This document shows positions 8,373 to 24,246 of a DNA stretch of 64,000 bases, one piece after another; the stretch's first letter is position 1, and every line of letters begins with the position of its first letter. A program made the position numbers and the translations under genes. The notes below the pieces were generated by a model, which saw nothing but the letters and a program-made list of their open reading frames with translations, did not search any database and was not told the DNA's origin. Source of the DNA: Rugamonas apoptosis (GTDB lineage: Bacteria > Pseudomonadota > Gammaproteobacteria > Burkholderiales > Burkholderiaceae_D); NCBI RefSeq assembly GCF_014042355.1, contig NZ_JACEZU010000004.1, forward strand, positions 186,001 to 250,000. Reading direction: 5' to 3'.

Positions 8373-11300
8373 ATGTTCCGTCATTACTTACGCCGCACCG
8401 GATTCCAGCATCAACTGACCGTCATCGTCTCGGCCGCCATCCTGGTGCTGGCGTTGTTCTCGTCGTTCATGAACTCGTGGGAAGCGCGCTCGCGCATGCG
8501 CGACCATTTCATCGGCCAGGGCCAGCGGGTGGCCGAAAACCTGGCGCGCCAGAGTACCCTGGCGCTGCTGTTCCACTCGCCGGAGAACGCGCGCGACGTG
8601 GTCAGTTCCACGCTCGCCTTCCCCGACGTGGTGGGGGTGCAGATCAGCGACGCCAAACACAAGGTACTGCTGTCCAAGGTGCAAGGCGGCGCCACGCTGG
8701 ACGCGGCCGCCCAACGGCACACCAGCCTGGCCCACGCCGGCCTGGTGGGTGAAAACCAGGACGCCTGGCTGTTCGCCGCGCCCGTGTTCGGCGGCCAGTC
8801 CGAAGCCTCGCCGTTCGAACTGCAGGAGCGCCAGCCCCAGTTGCTCGGTTATGTCCATGTCCAGTTCGGCAAGGACACGCTGCAGCACCTGACCTTGTCG
8901 CTGTTGCTGGGCAACCTGGCCATCAGCCTGTCGTTCGCCGTGATCCTGCTGCTGCTGGTGCGCCTGCTCACGCGCCACATGATCAACCCGCTCAACGCGC
9001 TGTCGACCCTGATGCGGCGCGCCGAAGCGGGCGAATCGGGCATGCGCGCCAAGCCGGCCGGCCCGCGCGACCTGATCGAGATGGGCCAGGCCTTCAACAA
9101 GATGATGAACGTGCTGGAACAGCGCGAGGCCGAACTGATGGAATCGCGCGACGCGGCCGTCAACATGGCGCAGATGAAGGCCCAGTTCGCGGCCACCGTC
9201 AGCCACGAAGTGCGTACCCCGCTCAATGGCGTGGTCGGCATGCTCGACATGCTCAAGGAAATGCGGCTCAATCAGCGCCAGCAGGAATGCGTGGACGTGG
9301 CCTGGAATTCCTCGCGCACGCTGATCGACCTGATCAACAATATACTTGACTACTCAAAGATGGAGGCCGGCAAGCTGGCGCTGGAGGAAGTCGACTTCGA
9401 CCTGCGCACGCTGCTGGAGGAAGTGGTGGAACTGGTGGCCCGCCCGGCCCAGCAGAAAGGGGTGGAGATTGCCTACCTGCTGGACGCGGCCGTGCCGGCC
9501 CGCATCACGGGCGACGCCCTGCGGCTGCGCCAGATCCTCATCAACCTGCTGGGCAACGCCGTCAAGTTCACGGAACAGGGCGAAGTCGCGCTCAGCGTCA
9601 CCCGCACCGTGGTCGGCGATGGCGATGGCTTGCGCTTCGAAGTGCGCGACAGCGGCATCGGCATGAGCCTGGAAGTGCAGCGCCACCTGTTCGAATCGTA
9701 TGTGCAGCCCGACCCCTCGACCACCCGCCGCTACGGCGGCACGGGCCTGGGGCTGGCCATCTGCAAACAACTGGTGGGCCTGCTGGGCGGCCAGATCGGC
9801 GTCACCAGCGTGCCCGGCGCCGGCACCACCTTCGTGTTCACCGTGCGCTGCCAGCCAGCCGCCAGCCAGCCGGCCACGCCGGCCGACACCACGCTGGCCG
9901 GCGTGCCGGTGCTGGTGGTCGATGGCAGTGAACTGGTGCGCAGCTTCCTGCGCCAGGCGCTGGAACGCCACGGCGTGCGCTGCCAGGCCACCGGCTCCGG
10001 CGGCGCCGCGCTGTGCGAACTGAAGGCGGCGGCCGCCGCCGGCCAGCATTACCGCGCCGTGATCCTCGACATGGCCGTCACCGACGACGAAGGCGGCGAC
10101 CTGGCCGGGCGCATCGACGCCACCGGCCTGGGCGCGCAATTGCTGGTGCTGGACCGCTTCGGCCCGGCCGCCGGCGGCACCACCATCGGCGGCCACGCCA
10201 CGCTGGGCAAGCCGCTGCGCCAGGAACGGCTGCTGGCCGCGCTGCGCACGCTGCTGGCCGGACGCCCCGCCCCCGAACCGCAGCAACTGAGCCACGCCGG
10301 CGCGCCGCCGGCACGCCAGTTCCGGGTGCTGGTGGCCGAGGACAACCGCACCAACCAGATGGTGGCGGCCGGCATGCTGGCCATGAATGGCTGCGTGTGC
10401 GAATTCGCCGCCAACGGCCGCGAAGCCGTGCTGGCGGCCCAGCGCAACCAGTACGACCTGATCCTGATGGATTGCAGCATGCCGGAGATGGATGGCTACG
10501 AGGCCACGGCCCACATCCGCCTGGCCGAGGAAGCCCAGGGCCGCCGCACCCCGCTGGTGGCGATGACGGCCAACACCCAGCGCGGCGACGCGGAAAAATG
10601 CCTGGCGGCCGGCATGGACGACTACCTGGCCAAACCCATCACCCTGATCGAACTGCGCCACAAGCTGGAAAAATGGCTGCCCCATGGGGCCGAGCCGCAG
10701 CCGCAAGCGCCCGCCGCCGCCGCCACCGAAGCCGAGTGCGAGCGCCAGCCGGCCGCCCTCCCCGCCACCGCCACCGCCAGCCCGGTCGACCGCGACGTGT
10801 TCGACAAGCTGCGCGACATCCTCGGCGCCACCCTGCCGCACGCCATCAGCCCCTTCCTGGAAGACGCCCCCACCAGCCTCGACGAGCTGGAACAGGCGGT
10901 CCAGGGCGGCGACATCGAAACGGCCCGGGCCCGCGCCCACGCGCTCAAAGGCTCGTCCGGCAACTTGGGGGCGACCGAACTGGCGCAACTGGCGGGCCAG
11001 GCCGAACAACTGGCGATCGCCCACAAGCTGGCCGAGATCGAACCGCTGCTGCCGCAACTGCGCGCCAGCTACCAAGCGGTGGCCGAATTCCTGCACGCCC
11101 AGCTGGGCGGCGCCACGGCCGACGGCACCCTGAGCGACGAAGACATGCCGCAAGTGCTGGTGGTGGACGACGACCGCAGCACCCGCAGCACCTTGCGCTA
11201 CACCTTGCAGCGCGACGGCTTCCGGGTCGAGGAAGCGGCCGACGGCGCCCAGGCGCTGGCCATGCTCAAGCGCTTCCAGCCCGACGTGATCCTGATGGAC

Positions 11301-12836
11301 GCCGTGATGCCGGTGATGGACGGCTTCACGGCCTGCGCCCGCATGCAGGAACTGCCCGGCGGCAGCGCCATTCCGGTGCTGATGATCACCGCCTTGCAGG
11401 ACAATTCCTCGGTCGAGCGCGCGTTCGCGGCCGGCGCCAGCGACTACATTCCCAAGCCCATCCACTACGCCGTGCTGTCGCAGCGGGTGCGCCGCATCAT
11501 CGAAGGCAACCGGGCCGAGAAGCGCATCCGCCACCTGGCCTTCAACGACCTGTTGACGGGCCTGCCCAACCGCACCCTGTTCTTCGATCTGCTGGGGCAG
11601 AGCATCGAGACGGCCGGCGCGGCCGGCGGCCAGGTGGCCGTGCTGTTCATGGACCTGGACCGCTTCAAGTACGTCAACGACAACCTGGGCCACGACGTCG
11701 GCGACCGCCTGCTGCAAGCCGTGGCGCAACGCGTGCGCCACAGCGTGCGCAACGTGGACACCGTGGCGCGCCTGGGCGGCGACGAATTCACCGTGGTGCT
11801 GAGCGACCTCGATGGCCCGGGCGCGGCCGCCGCCGCCGCCCACAACATCTGCCGCATGCTGGCCACCCCGTTCCAGATCGATGGCCACGACATCTTCGTC
11901 ACCAGCAGCGTGGGCATCGCCATGTATCCGCACGACGGCGCCGACGTGGCCACCCTCGTCAAGCACGCCGACAGCGCCATGTACCGCGCCAAGCGCACCA
12001 ACACCGGCTTCCAGTTCTACGAAGCGTCGATGGAGCAGTCGATCTCCGAGCACGTGCGGCTGGAAAGCGACTTGCGGCGCGCGCTGGAACTGGACCAGCT
12101 GGAAGTGTATTACCAGCCCCAGTCCAGCTTCGCCACCGGCCAGATCGTGGCCATGGAGGCGCTAGTGCGCTGGCACCACCCCACCCGCGGCATGGTATCG
12201 CCAGCCGAGTTCATTCCATTGGCCGAGGAAACGGGCATCATCAAGCCGCTGGGCGACTGGGTGCTGCGCACCGCCTGTGCCCAGCTCAAGGCCTGGCACA
12301 CCGAAGGCTTGCCGCCGCTGCGGGTGGCCGTCAACCTGTCGGTGCGCCAGCTGCTGCAAAAGGATTTCTCGCGCACGGTGGAAGCCGTGTTGGCCGACAC
12401 GGGCCTGGCGCCACACCTGCTGGAACTGGAGATCACGGAAAGCACGCTGATGGAGAACGCCCAGGATACGCTGACGGCGCTGCACCGCTTGCGCTCGCTG
12501 GGGGTGCGGCTGTCGATCGACGATTTCGGCACGGGCTATTCTTCGCTGTCCTACCTGAAGCGCTTCCCGGTCGACATCATCAAGATCGACCGCTCCTTTG
12601 TGCGCGACGTGCCGCAGGACGCGGACGACGCGGCCATCGTCACGGCCATCATCGCGCTGGCCCACAGCCTGCGGCTGGAAGTGGTGGCGGAAGGGGTGGA
12701 GACGGCGGCCCAGTTGCACTTCCTGCAGGCCCGCCATTGCGACCTGCTGCAAGGTTATCACCTGAGCCCGGCGATTCCCGCGGCCCAGTTCGCGGCCCTG
12801 GTGCGCCAGCACGAGCCGGGCACGGTGCGGGCTTGA
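8373..12836 (+). CDS. Hybrid sensor kinase with three receivers, Hpt, GGDEF and EAL domains
   Basis: A 1487-residue membrane phosphorelay protein joined to cyclic-di-GMP enzymes. Domains in order: a first helix at about 15-32 and a second at about 178-200 bracketing a periplasmic sensor; HAMP; HisKA with the phosphoacceptor in [10 protein letters not shown] (His about 278); HATPase ([24 protein letters not shown]). A first receiver is atypical, with VVDGSE instead of the acidic pair. A second receiver is canonical ([23 protein letters not shown]). Then Hpt ([12 protein letters not shown]), a third canonical receiver ([18 protein letters not shown]), GGDEF with an RNVD inhibitory site five residues ahead, and EAL ([21 protein letters not shown]). 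Both cyclic-di-GMP motifs look intact. The two upstream binding proteins probably feed its periplasmic domain. Confidence 0.9.
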   Translation: MFRHYLRRTGFQHQLTVIVSAAILVLALFSSFMNSWEARSRMRDHFIGQGQRVAENLARQSTLALLFHSPENARDVVSSTLAFPDVVGVQISDAKHKVLLSKVQGGATLDAAAQRHTSLAHAGLVGENQDAWLFAAPVFGGQSEASPFELQERQPQLLGYVHVQFGKDTLQHLTLSLLLGNLAISLSFAVILLLLVRLLTRHMINPLNALSTLMRRAEAGESGMRAKPAGPRDLIEMGQAFNKMMNVLEQREAELMESRDAAVNMAQMKAQFAATVSHEVRTPLNGVVGMLDMLKEMRLNQRQQECVDVAWNSSRTLIDLINNILDYSKMEAGKLALEEVDFDLRTLLEEVVELVARPAQQKGVEIAYLLDAAVPARITGDALRLRQILINLLGNAVKFTEQGEVALSVTRTVVGDGDGLRFEVRDSGIGMSLEVQRHLFESYVQPDPSTTRRYGGTGLGLAICKQLVGLLGGQIGVTSVPGAGTTFVFTVRCQPAASQPATPADTTLAGVPVLVVDGSELVRSFLRQALERHGVRCQATGSGGAALCELKAAAAAGQHYRAVILDMAVTDDEGGDLAGRIDATGLGAQLLVLDRFGPAAGGTTIGGHATLGKPLRQERLLAALRTLLAGRPAPEPQQLSHAGAPPARQFRVLVAEDNRTNQMVAAGMLAMNGCVCEFAANGREAVLAAQRNQYDLILMDCSMPEMDGYEATAHIRLAEEAQGRRTPLVAMTANTQRGDAEKCLAAGMDDYLAKPITLIELRHKLEKWLPHGAEPQPQAPAAAATEAECERQPAALPATATASPVDRDVFDKLRDILGATLPHAISPFLEDAPTSLDELEQAVQGGDIETARARAHALKGSSGNLGATELAQLAGQAEQLAIAHKLAEIEPLLPQLRASYQAVAEFLHAQLGGATADGTLSDEDMPQVLVVDDDRSTRSTLRYTLQRDGFRVEEAADGAQALAMLKRFQPDVILMDAVMPVMDGFTACARMQELPGGSAIPVLMITALQDNSSVERAFAAGASDYIPKPIHYAVLSQRVRRIIEGNRAEKRIRHLAFNDLLTGLPNRTLFFDLLGQSIETAGAAGGQVAVLFMDLDRFKYVNDNLGHDVGDRLLQAVAQRVRHSVRNVDTVARLGGDEFTVVLSDLDGPGAAAAAAHNICRMLATPFQIDGHDIFVTSSVGIAMYPHDGADVATLVKHADSAMYRAKRTNTGFQFYEASMEQSISEHVRLESDLRRALELDQLEVYYQPQSSFATGQIVAMEALVRWHHPTRGMVSPAEFIPLAEETGIIKPLGDWVLRTACAQLKAWHTEGLPPLRVAVNLSVRQLLQKDFSRTVEAVLADTGLAPHLLELEITESTLMENAQDTLTALHRLRSLGVRLSIDDFGTGYSSLSYLKRFPVDIIKIDRSFVRDVPQDADDAAIVTAIIALAHSLRLEVVAEGVETAAQLHFLQARHCDLLQGYHLSPAIPAAQFAALVRQHEPGTVRA

Positions 12837-12841
12837 TGGTG

Positions 12842-12867
12842 GAGCTCAGCTAGATTCAGCTGAGCTC
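12842..12867. terminator. Perfect inverted repeat between convergent genes
   Basis: GAGCTCAGCT (12842-12851) and AGCTGAGCTC (12858-12867) form a perfect 10-bp stem with a 6-base loop between the convergent kinase and GGDEF genes. There is no T run on either side, so termination is inferred from position and stem strength only. Confidence 0.45.
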
Positions 12868-12875
12868 AGCCACAA

Positions 12876-13808
12876 TCAACCGAACTCGGCGAACTGGACG
12901 TAGTCGCGGCCCAGCGTCTTGGCGCCGTACAGGGCCTGGTCGGCGCGCGCCACCATTTTCTCAGGCGCTTCGCCGGCGCAATATTCAGCCACCCCGATCG
13001 AGCACGTGATGCGGCCGACCAGCGGAAATTCGAGTGCCGCCACCGCTTGCCGGATTTCCTCGGCCAGCACGACGGCCTCGGCCGACGGCGTGTTGGGACA
13101 GATCACCATGAATTCCTCGCCGCCCCAACGCCCCACGCAATCGGTTTTGCGCACCCGGCGCCGGAACAGGTCGGCGATGCGGGTCAGCACCAGGTCGCCC
13201 ATCTGGTGGCCATGGCTGTCGTTGACCAGCTTGAAGCGGTCCACGTCGATCAGCAGCGCCGACAACGGTTCGCCGTAACGGCGCGCGCGCGCCACTTCCT
13301 GGTCCAGCTGCTCGGTCAGCAGGCGGCGGTTGCTGATGCCCGTCAGGCTGTCGGTGACGGTCAGCCGTTCCAGCTCGCGGTTCTTGAGCGACAGGTCGGC
13401 ATGGGCTTCGGCCAGCGCGTTCTGCGCCTCCTTGAGCTTGCTGACGTCGACCGCGATCGAATACTTGGCCAGCCGCCCGTCGAACCAGGCAATCAAGGTT
13501 TCCTGCAATTGATACCAGCGGTCGTCCGATTCGTTGAAATGCTCGAAGATGACGGTCTTGCCGATCGGCTCAGGCTGCGCGCGCATGCTGTTGATGGCAC
13601 AAAACGAGCACGGCGTGTCGCGGCCATAGATGGCCTGGTAGCACTTCTTGCCTACGGTGTCGCCGGTGCGCTTGAGCATGGTGCGGTTCACATTGATCAG
13701 CTCGTGAGTCGCCACATCCACCACGTAGATCGGGAACGGGACCACGTCAAACACACTGGTCCAGTACTCGGGCATGGCGGGATTGATGATGAAGTGATGA
13801 TCGGACAT
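12876..13808 (-). CDS. PAS-GGDEF diguanylate cyclase
   Basis: A 310-residue soluble protein. The N-terminal half is a PAS-like domain (FDVVPFPIYVVDVATHELI) with the cysteine pattern GKKCYQAIYGRDTPCSFC seen in many PAS domains. A short helical linker follows (KLKEAQNALAEAHADL). The C-terminal GGDEF domain carries the active GGEEF form (GRWGGEEFMVICP) and RKTD as a possible inhibitory site five residues ahead. It should make cyclic-di-GMP. ATG 13808 is chosen because upstream extension only overlaps the receiver gene. It is the last gene of a minus-strand run with a receiver, a CheX-like protein and a giant kinase, and is a natural output of that pathway. Confidence 0.88.
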   Translation of the reverse strand: MSDHHFIINPAMPEYWTSVFDVVPFPIYVVDVATHELINVNRTMLKRTGDTVGKKCYQAIYGRDTPCSFCAINSMRAQPEPIGKTVIFEHFNESDDRWYQLQETLIAWFDGRLAKYSIAVDVSKLKEAQNALAEAHADLSLKNRELERLTVTDSLTGISNRRLLTEQLDQEVARARRYGEPLSALLIDVDRFKLVNDSHGHQMGDLVLTRIADLFRRRVRKTDCVGRWGGEEFMVICPNTPSAEAVVLAEEIRQAVAALEFPLVGRITCSIGVAEYCAGEAPEKMVARADQALYGAKTLGRDYVQFAEFG

Positions 13809-13852
13809 GGCGTGGCGCTTGCTGGTCAGGATGGGAGGGAATAACCGGAAAC

Positions 13853-14236
13853 CTAATGGCTGACGTGGCGCAGGCGCGCCGCCTTGGCCATGGACTCGGC
13901 CAGTTTTTCCGGGCGGATCGGTTTCAGGATGTAGCCGCGGGCGCCCGCGTCGATGGCCGACAGCACCATTTTTTCCTGGCCATGCGAGGTGGCCATGATG
14001 ATATAGGCGTCGGGGAACTCCTCGATAATCAGGCGCGTGGCCTGCACCCCATCCATGTCCGGCATCGTGATATCCATCGTCACCACGTCGGGCCGGCATT
14101 CGCGGTAGGCCGCCAGCGCCTGCTCGCCGGTGGCGGCGATGCGCACCACGTTATGCCCCAGCTCGCTCAACATGGAAGTGAGTTTATCGATCGCAATGAT
14201 CGAATCGTCGACGATCAACACATTCAAAGCTGTCAT
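13853..14236 (-). CDS. CheY-like single-domain response regulator
   Basis: A 127-residue stand-alone receiver. The acidic pair is in VLIVDDSIIA, the phosphoacceptor in VVTMDITMPDMDG, and the conserved Thr/Ser and Lys are in IIMATSHGQ and YILKPIRP. There is no output domain, so it acts by protein contact, as CheY does. It lies 44 bp upstream of the GGDEF gene and 20 bp downstream of the CheX-like gene. The most likely phosphate donor is the CheA-type ATPase/Hpt part of the giant kinase, and CheX is the likely phosphatase. The ATG at 14236 gives an exact receiver; the longer frame is an artefact. Confidence 0.9.
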   Translation of the reverse strand: MTALNVLIVDDSIIAIDKLTSMLSELGHNVVRIAATGEQALAAYRECRPDVVTMDITMPDMDGVQATRLIIEEFPDAYIIMATSHGQEKMVLSAIDAGARGYILKPIRPEKLAESMAKAARLRHVSH

Positions 14237-14256
14237 TGCAGGATTCCTTATCGCGC

Positions 14257-14793
14257 TCAATTGAGGTAATTCAGTTGCTGGTCGAACAGTTCGCAGGGGC
14301 CGACAAAGCTGATGTCGATGCAGCCGAACGCGGTGCGCAAGGACATGCAGGTAAAGACGGCATCGCTGGGCCGCCACACGGTGCGTTCCTGCTCGATCAC
14401 GGCCGGCGCCGACAGCGACAGGGCGCCCCCGGCCTGCGGCAAGTCGCCGGTGCAGTGGCCGACGATGATGTTGACGATTTCCTCGGCCGAGGCGCGCCGG
14501 TACTGCTCGTGCCGCGCCGCCGGCACCACGATATCGGCCGTGAAGCGCCGGGTCAGTTCGTCGAGCAGTGCGCGCTGGAACGTGAATGCGATGAACACGT
14601 TGACGGTCCCGCCCACGCCCACGATCACCGTGGTGTCATACAAGGGCAGCACGTCGACATTGCCGCGCGACTGCAAATGGCCGTGGAGCGCTACGCCCAT
14701 TTCCTGCTCCAGGAAATGGCGCGTCCGTTTGTAGGCCGATGCCATGATACTGGACATCACTTCCCCATTACCACTCACACGATCCCCTTTCAT
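14257..14793 (-). CDS. CheX-like chemotaxis phosphatase domain protein
   Basis: A protein of up to 178 residues with the CheC/CheX fold. The segment ASAEEIVNIIVGHCTGDL matches the E-x2-N motif used by CheX to dephosphorylate CheY, and the surrounding strands (TVIVGVGGTVNVFIAFTF) fit the family. Possible starts are ATG 14793, GTG 14778 (behind AAAGGGGATC) and ATG 14757; the longest is given. It lies between the giant kinase and the CheY-like gene, so it probably switches off that receiver. The fold assignment is fairly secure; the substrate is inferred from order. Confidence 0.75.
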   Translation of the reverse strand: MKGDRVSGNGEVMSSIMASAYKRTRHFLEQEMGVALHGHLQSRGNVDVLPLYDTTVIVGVGGTVNVFIAFTFQRALLDELTRRFTADIVVPAARHEQYRRASAEEIVNIIVGHCTGDLPQAGGALSLSAPAVIEQERTVWRPSDAVFTCMSLRTAFGCIDISFVGPCELFDQQLNYLN

Positions 14794-14835
14794 GATCCGA
14801 CGCGTCGCCCGGCACGGCCGACGCCGGCGCCGGCG

Positions 14836-20883
<6,048 letters not shown>

Positions 20884-21068
20884 GACGGAGTCTGGATCGG
20901 GAAACGGGCCAGGCAAGACAGCGCCGGTCGTGAATTATCACACAAAGGCAGTGAATATTTGCATGAAATCAACATCCGTTATGCATTTAGGCAATAGATT
21001 GTACAGTCACGTATCAAGTCGGGGCCGCCCGGCACGTCCGTCCGGCCGGCCGGGCGCGTAACGCCCGC

Positions 21069-22406
21069 TCAGGCGGTGGCGTCGTGCTGCGCGAAGACGG
21101 CGCCGATGGCATCGGCCACGGCCAGGTTTTCCTCCTGCGCGCGCAGCGACGGGAAGAACGACAGGCACAGTTCCAGCTTGGCCGACATATTGATCACCAT
21201 CACCGGGCGGTTGACGAGGCCGGCGCCCAGCGCATCCTTGGGCGCGATGTTGACGCCGCTCTGGTGGCGCACGGAACGGCAGCCGTGCAGGTATTCTTCG
21301 TCGCCCAGGAAGCGGTAGTTATTCCAGTTGGTGACGACGAAGGCCAGCGGGTCAGTCACCGCCTCCTGCCCCACCAGCGCCGCGTCGACGGCCTCTTCGG
21401 TCAGCTTGAAGATGGTCAGGTCGAGCTGGCTTTCCTTGAAATGGCGGATGCGGTCATGGATGGCCTTGGCCAGCTCGGCCATGGGCAGGCTGCCGTCGAC
21501 GGAAACGGGGACGAAGGCGATGTAATTGCCGCAGTATTGGGCCCGCATCGACGGCGCCAGCAAGTCCGACAGCATCTTGAAGCTGACCGTGTGGCCGCTG
21601 GCCACGCCGCGCTGGGCCACGTTGATGTCGTGCACGCCCTTGGCCAGGGCCGCGCACACGACGCTGTTTTGCGTCACTTCCGGATACTGTGCGCGGCACG
21701 CTTGCAGCAGGCTGGCGATGTCGTGGTAACGCACCAGCGGGGCGAAACGCTGGCGCTGGTATTGTTCCAGCAGGTCCGGCACCTGGCCCGGCTGGATCGC
21801 GAACTGGCCCGCGTCGGCCACCGGGTAGGCTTGCAGATGGGCCAGGTTGGCGTCGCGGTCGTGGCCGGCGCCGGCCAGCAGCCCGGCCATGTCGTGCCCC
21901 GACAGGGTGGACATATTGCGCGCCGCGGCCAGCGCGGCGCTGGCGGCCGCGCCATCGCCACGCAAGGTGGCATTGTAGTGGTCGACGATCAGGTTCAGCA
22001 CGGATTCGGCGCCGCGCGCGTCCACATAGGTGTGCTCGCAGGTCTGGGCCAGGATCACGTCGCGCGCGTCGTGCCGGTTGCGCAGCAAGGTCAGCGACAT
22101 GGGGCAATGGCGCTGCTCGCCGTGGAAGGACAGGCTTTCGCGGCACAGTTCACCGAACGCGGTATCGACGTCGTCGCACTCGCGCAGGCCCAAGGTCAGC
22201 CCCTCGCCTTCGGCCTCGCACCAGGCGTAATCGTTCTGCGCCTGGAACCGCAGGCCGTGCTGGAATTTCTCCACCGCGCCCACGATCACGGCATAGCTTT
22301 CCTGCAAGGCCGCCACATCGACGTCGCCATACAGGCGATAGCCGCTGGTGAAAAAGATGTTCGCCCGACTCATCAGGGCTTCAAGATTGATATTTCCTAC
22401 TGCCAC
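21069..22406 (-). CDS. Condensation/BAHD-type acyltransferase-like protein (HxxxDxxG)
   Basis: A 445-residue protein that starts at GTG 22406 behind a good AAAGGAG ribosome site. It has HTYVDARG near residue 125, an exact HxxxDxxG, the catalytic signature of the CoA-dependent acyltransferase superfamily (condensation domains, PapA, BAHD). Its length also fits a stand-alone member. A second half with VVTNWNNYRFLG and a C-terminal strand region is compatible with the two-lobed fold. It would join an acyl group to an alcohol or amine. No carrier protein is nearby. It follows the unknown gene at 22460 on the same strand and is divergent from the ThDP/SDR operon, suggesting a common pathway. The superfamily is fairly likely; the substrate is unknown. 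Confidence 0.6.
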   Translation of the reverse strand: MAVGNINLEALMSRANIFFTSGYRLYGDVDVAALQESYAVIVGAVEKFQHGLRFQAQNDYAWCEAEGEGLTLGLRECDDVDTAFGELCRESLSFHGEQRHCPMSLTLLRNRHDARDVILAQTCEHTYVDARGAESVLNLIVDHYNATLRGDGAAASAALAAARNMSTLSGHDMAGLLAGAGHDRDANLAHLQAYPVADAGQFAIQPGQVPDLLEQYQRQRFAPLVRYHDIASLLQACRAQYPEVTQNSVVCAALAKGVHDINVAQRGVASGHTVSFKMLSDLLAPSMRAQYCGNYIAFVPVSVDGSLPMAELAKAIHDRIRHFKESQLDLTIFKLTEEAVDAALVGQEAVTDPLAFVVTNWNNYRFLGDEEYLHGCRSVRHQSGVNIAPKDALGAGLVNRPVMVINMSAKLELCLSFFPSLRAQEENLAVADAIGAVFAQHDATA

Positions 22407-22459
22407 GGCTTGGTCTCCTTTATTGCTGCTATTTTTTTACTGTTCCAAGGGATAAGGGC

Positions 22460-23791
22460 TCAGACGGCTGGCAGCGGGTGGCGCATCTCCGGCCACGGGG
22501 TACGGAACTGGTACAGCAGCGCCTGTTGTTGGTCGGGGTCCTGGTAATGGGGATAGCACAGCGAACCGTGGTAATCGACCAGATACTCGAGCAACGGCCG
22601 CAGCGGGCTGTCGGCCGGCACGCTCCAGGTGGCGCCGGCCTTGCTGATACCGCACGCATGGCGGCAGGCGTCGAACACGGCGGCTGCGTCCCCGGCCGGG
22701 TTGGCCGCCATCTTGATTTGCCAGCGCGCCGCAGCCAGGTCCTGGGCCGCGATAAACAGCACGGCTTCACGGGCCGCCGAGTTGGGAACGCTGACGGCCG
22801 GCCGCAGGCGGCCGCAACCGACATAGAAATGGGCGGGATCGTTGCTGTCCTTTTCCTGCGCCTGATAGTAAAAATTGTAGGGGTGGCCGGTCGCCAGCAC
22901 GGCCGTCTTGCGGCCTGCGATGACCTTGTCGGTGACGATGGCGCCCTGCCCATTGGTGGGCAAAGCCGTGTTGAACACCTTGTTAAATTGCGGCACGGCC
23001 TTGCCGCCATACGCCACCACGGGCAAGGTCACGGCGCCGTCCGTGGCCGCCAGCAGCGCCCGCAACTGGTCGCGCTGGTAGCGGGAGAAGTTGTCCAGCA
23101 CGGCCGGGATGCCCGCATGGGGACCGCTGCCCTGATCGTCCTCGGCGGCGATGGGCGCGCAATCGAGTACGGATTCATACAGGGCCAGGGTATCGCGTTC
23201 CACGCCATTGACCCACAACAGGTGTTCCCAACGGCTGGGAACGGGGTCAACCAGGTAATCGCGCGTCCCTTCCAGCAGGCGGACGGGCGGATAGTGGAAG
23301 AACTGCACGGATTTCTGGTTCACCAGCGGCAGCCCCAATCCCAAGAACGGACGCCACGGGCGGTAAGTGGGCGGGCAATCCGGCTGGCGGCTGTATGGAT
23401 CCCAGGTGCCGGCCGCCTGGAGGCTGGGGATGGTGTTGAAGAACGCGTCGGCGCCGTGCGTGAGCAGGCTGCTCAGGCCAGACTGGCAATGCTGGCGGTA
23501 GGCTTCGCACGTGGCGCTGCAAGCGCCGTCGTAATGCACCACGAGCTGCCATGGGCTGCCCGCGACGGCGACGCAGGACAGGCGCTCGTGCGCCAGGCCG
23601 TGGCGCGCGGCGAAGCCGTCATGGCGCAAGGTCTGGCCGAACCAGTAGGCGATGGTCTGCGCCAGGGTATCGGCGGCACCGGGAATATTGGGCATCGAAT
23701 ACAACGACGACAGCGCATCGGTGGTGATGACGGTACTGCCCCCGTGCGAATTGGGCAGATACGACAGCGCTATCCTGAACAACTCGACCAT
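22460..23791 (-). CDS. Protein of unknown function, 443 residues
   Basis: I do not recognise this protein. The ATG at 23791 has a GGGGAG ribosome site at good spacing. It has no signal peptide or membrane helices and looks like a soluble enzyme: many Trp, Tyr and Pro residues, several Cys, and blocks such as VVAYGGKAVPQFNKVF, AVLATGHPYNFYY and HFYVGCGRLRPAVSV. It shares a 455-bp divergent regulatory region with the ThDP enzyme operon and is followed 53 bp later by the acyltransferase-like gene. The context makes it a candidate tailoring or resistance protein of the same locus. Confidence 0.7.
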   Translation of the reverse strand: MVELFRIALSYLPNSHGGSTVITTDALSSLYSMPNIPGAADTLAQTIAYWFGQTLRHDGFAARHGLAHERLSCVAVAGSPWQLVVHYDGACSATCEAYRQHCQSGLSSLLTHGADAFFNTIPSLQAAGTWDPYSRQPDCPPTYRPWRPFLGLGLPLVNQKSVQFFHYPPVRLLEGTRDYLVDPVPSRWEHLLWVNGVERDTLALYESVLDCAPIAAEDDQGSGPHAGIPAVLDNFSRYQRDQLRALLAATDGAVTLPVVAYGGKAVPQFNKVFNTALPTNGQGAIVTDKVIAGRKTAVLATGHPYNFYYQAQEKDSNDPAHFYVGCGRLRPAVSVPNSAAREAVLFIAAQDLAAARWQIKMAANPAGDAAAVFDACRHACGISKAGATWSVPADSPLRPLLEYLVDYHGSLCYPHYQDPDQQQALLYQFRTPWPEMRHPLPAV

Positions 23792-24246
23792 ATTGCATGC
23801 TCCCCTGGTTGGTGTAGAGATCTGCCCTTGTTGCCGGCGGGACGGCCAGCCGCGACGATGTCCGGCGCTCATTACTTGTGAGAATAAGATTTACCTAAAA
23901 CATCATCGCTTGGAGATTATGCAGGGAAGTTGCTGCACGTTACAAGTCAGTCATCACGGCTACGCCCCGCGCGAACCTGCGGCGGCCATCCCGCGACCTG
24001 CCGCGCCAGTTGCTGGCGCACCACAGCGGCCCGCATGCTGCACCGCACTATGAAAATACCGGATTTGGGAAAACATCACCTAGAATAATTTGCCTAAATT
24101 CTCACGAAATGTCACAAATCCTTTGTTTTTACGCTATCATTGCGCCTCGGAATTATTCGTTACTTCGAAACAAATGTAGTTGCTGTATCGCTATTTCATG
24201 TCGGCTTATCCGGATAGCCGATGTCGCCTATTCTGAGGAGCCTTAC
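23792..24246. promoter_or_regulatory. Divergent promoter region with a repeated AT-rich motif
   Basis: A 455-bp AT-rich gap between the divergent unknown gene and the ThDP operon. Two similar motifs lie in the same orientation: AGAATAAGATTTACCTAAA at 23881 and AGAATAATTTGCCTAAA at 24082. AAAACATCA also occurs twice (23897 and 24070). GTGAGAAT at 23878 and ATTCTCAC near 24098 are inverted copies of each other. The ThDP gene has a GAGGAG ribosome site at 24235-24240. The repeats look like operator sites for a dedicated regulator that is not identified here. Confidence 0.5.

Noticed and set aside
9354..12053. Very long open frame antisense to the hybrid kinase
   Set aside because: It mirrors the codon pattern of the sense gene in GC-rich DNA, is rich in His, Gly, Gln and Arg, and has no domain or ribosome site. 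The same holds for long antisense frames opposite the giant kinase, narG and the ThDP gene.
10013..12853. Long overlapping frame on the same strand as the hybrid kinase
   Set aside because: Arg/Pro/Gly-rich translation without motifs, entirely inside a gene with clear domains; a frame artefact of high GC.
21026..21056. CGCCCGGC/GCCGGGCG hairpin downstream of the acyltransferase-like gene as a terminator
   Set aside because: The loop is 15 bases and no T run follows; weak evidence only.
22880..23060. Resemblance of VVAYGGKAVPQF and ATGHPYNF to uracil-DNA glycosylase motifs
   Set aside because: Only two short patterns agree and the N-terminal catalytic motif was not found; not enough to name a family.
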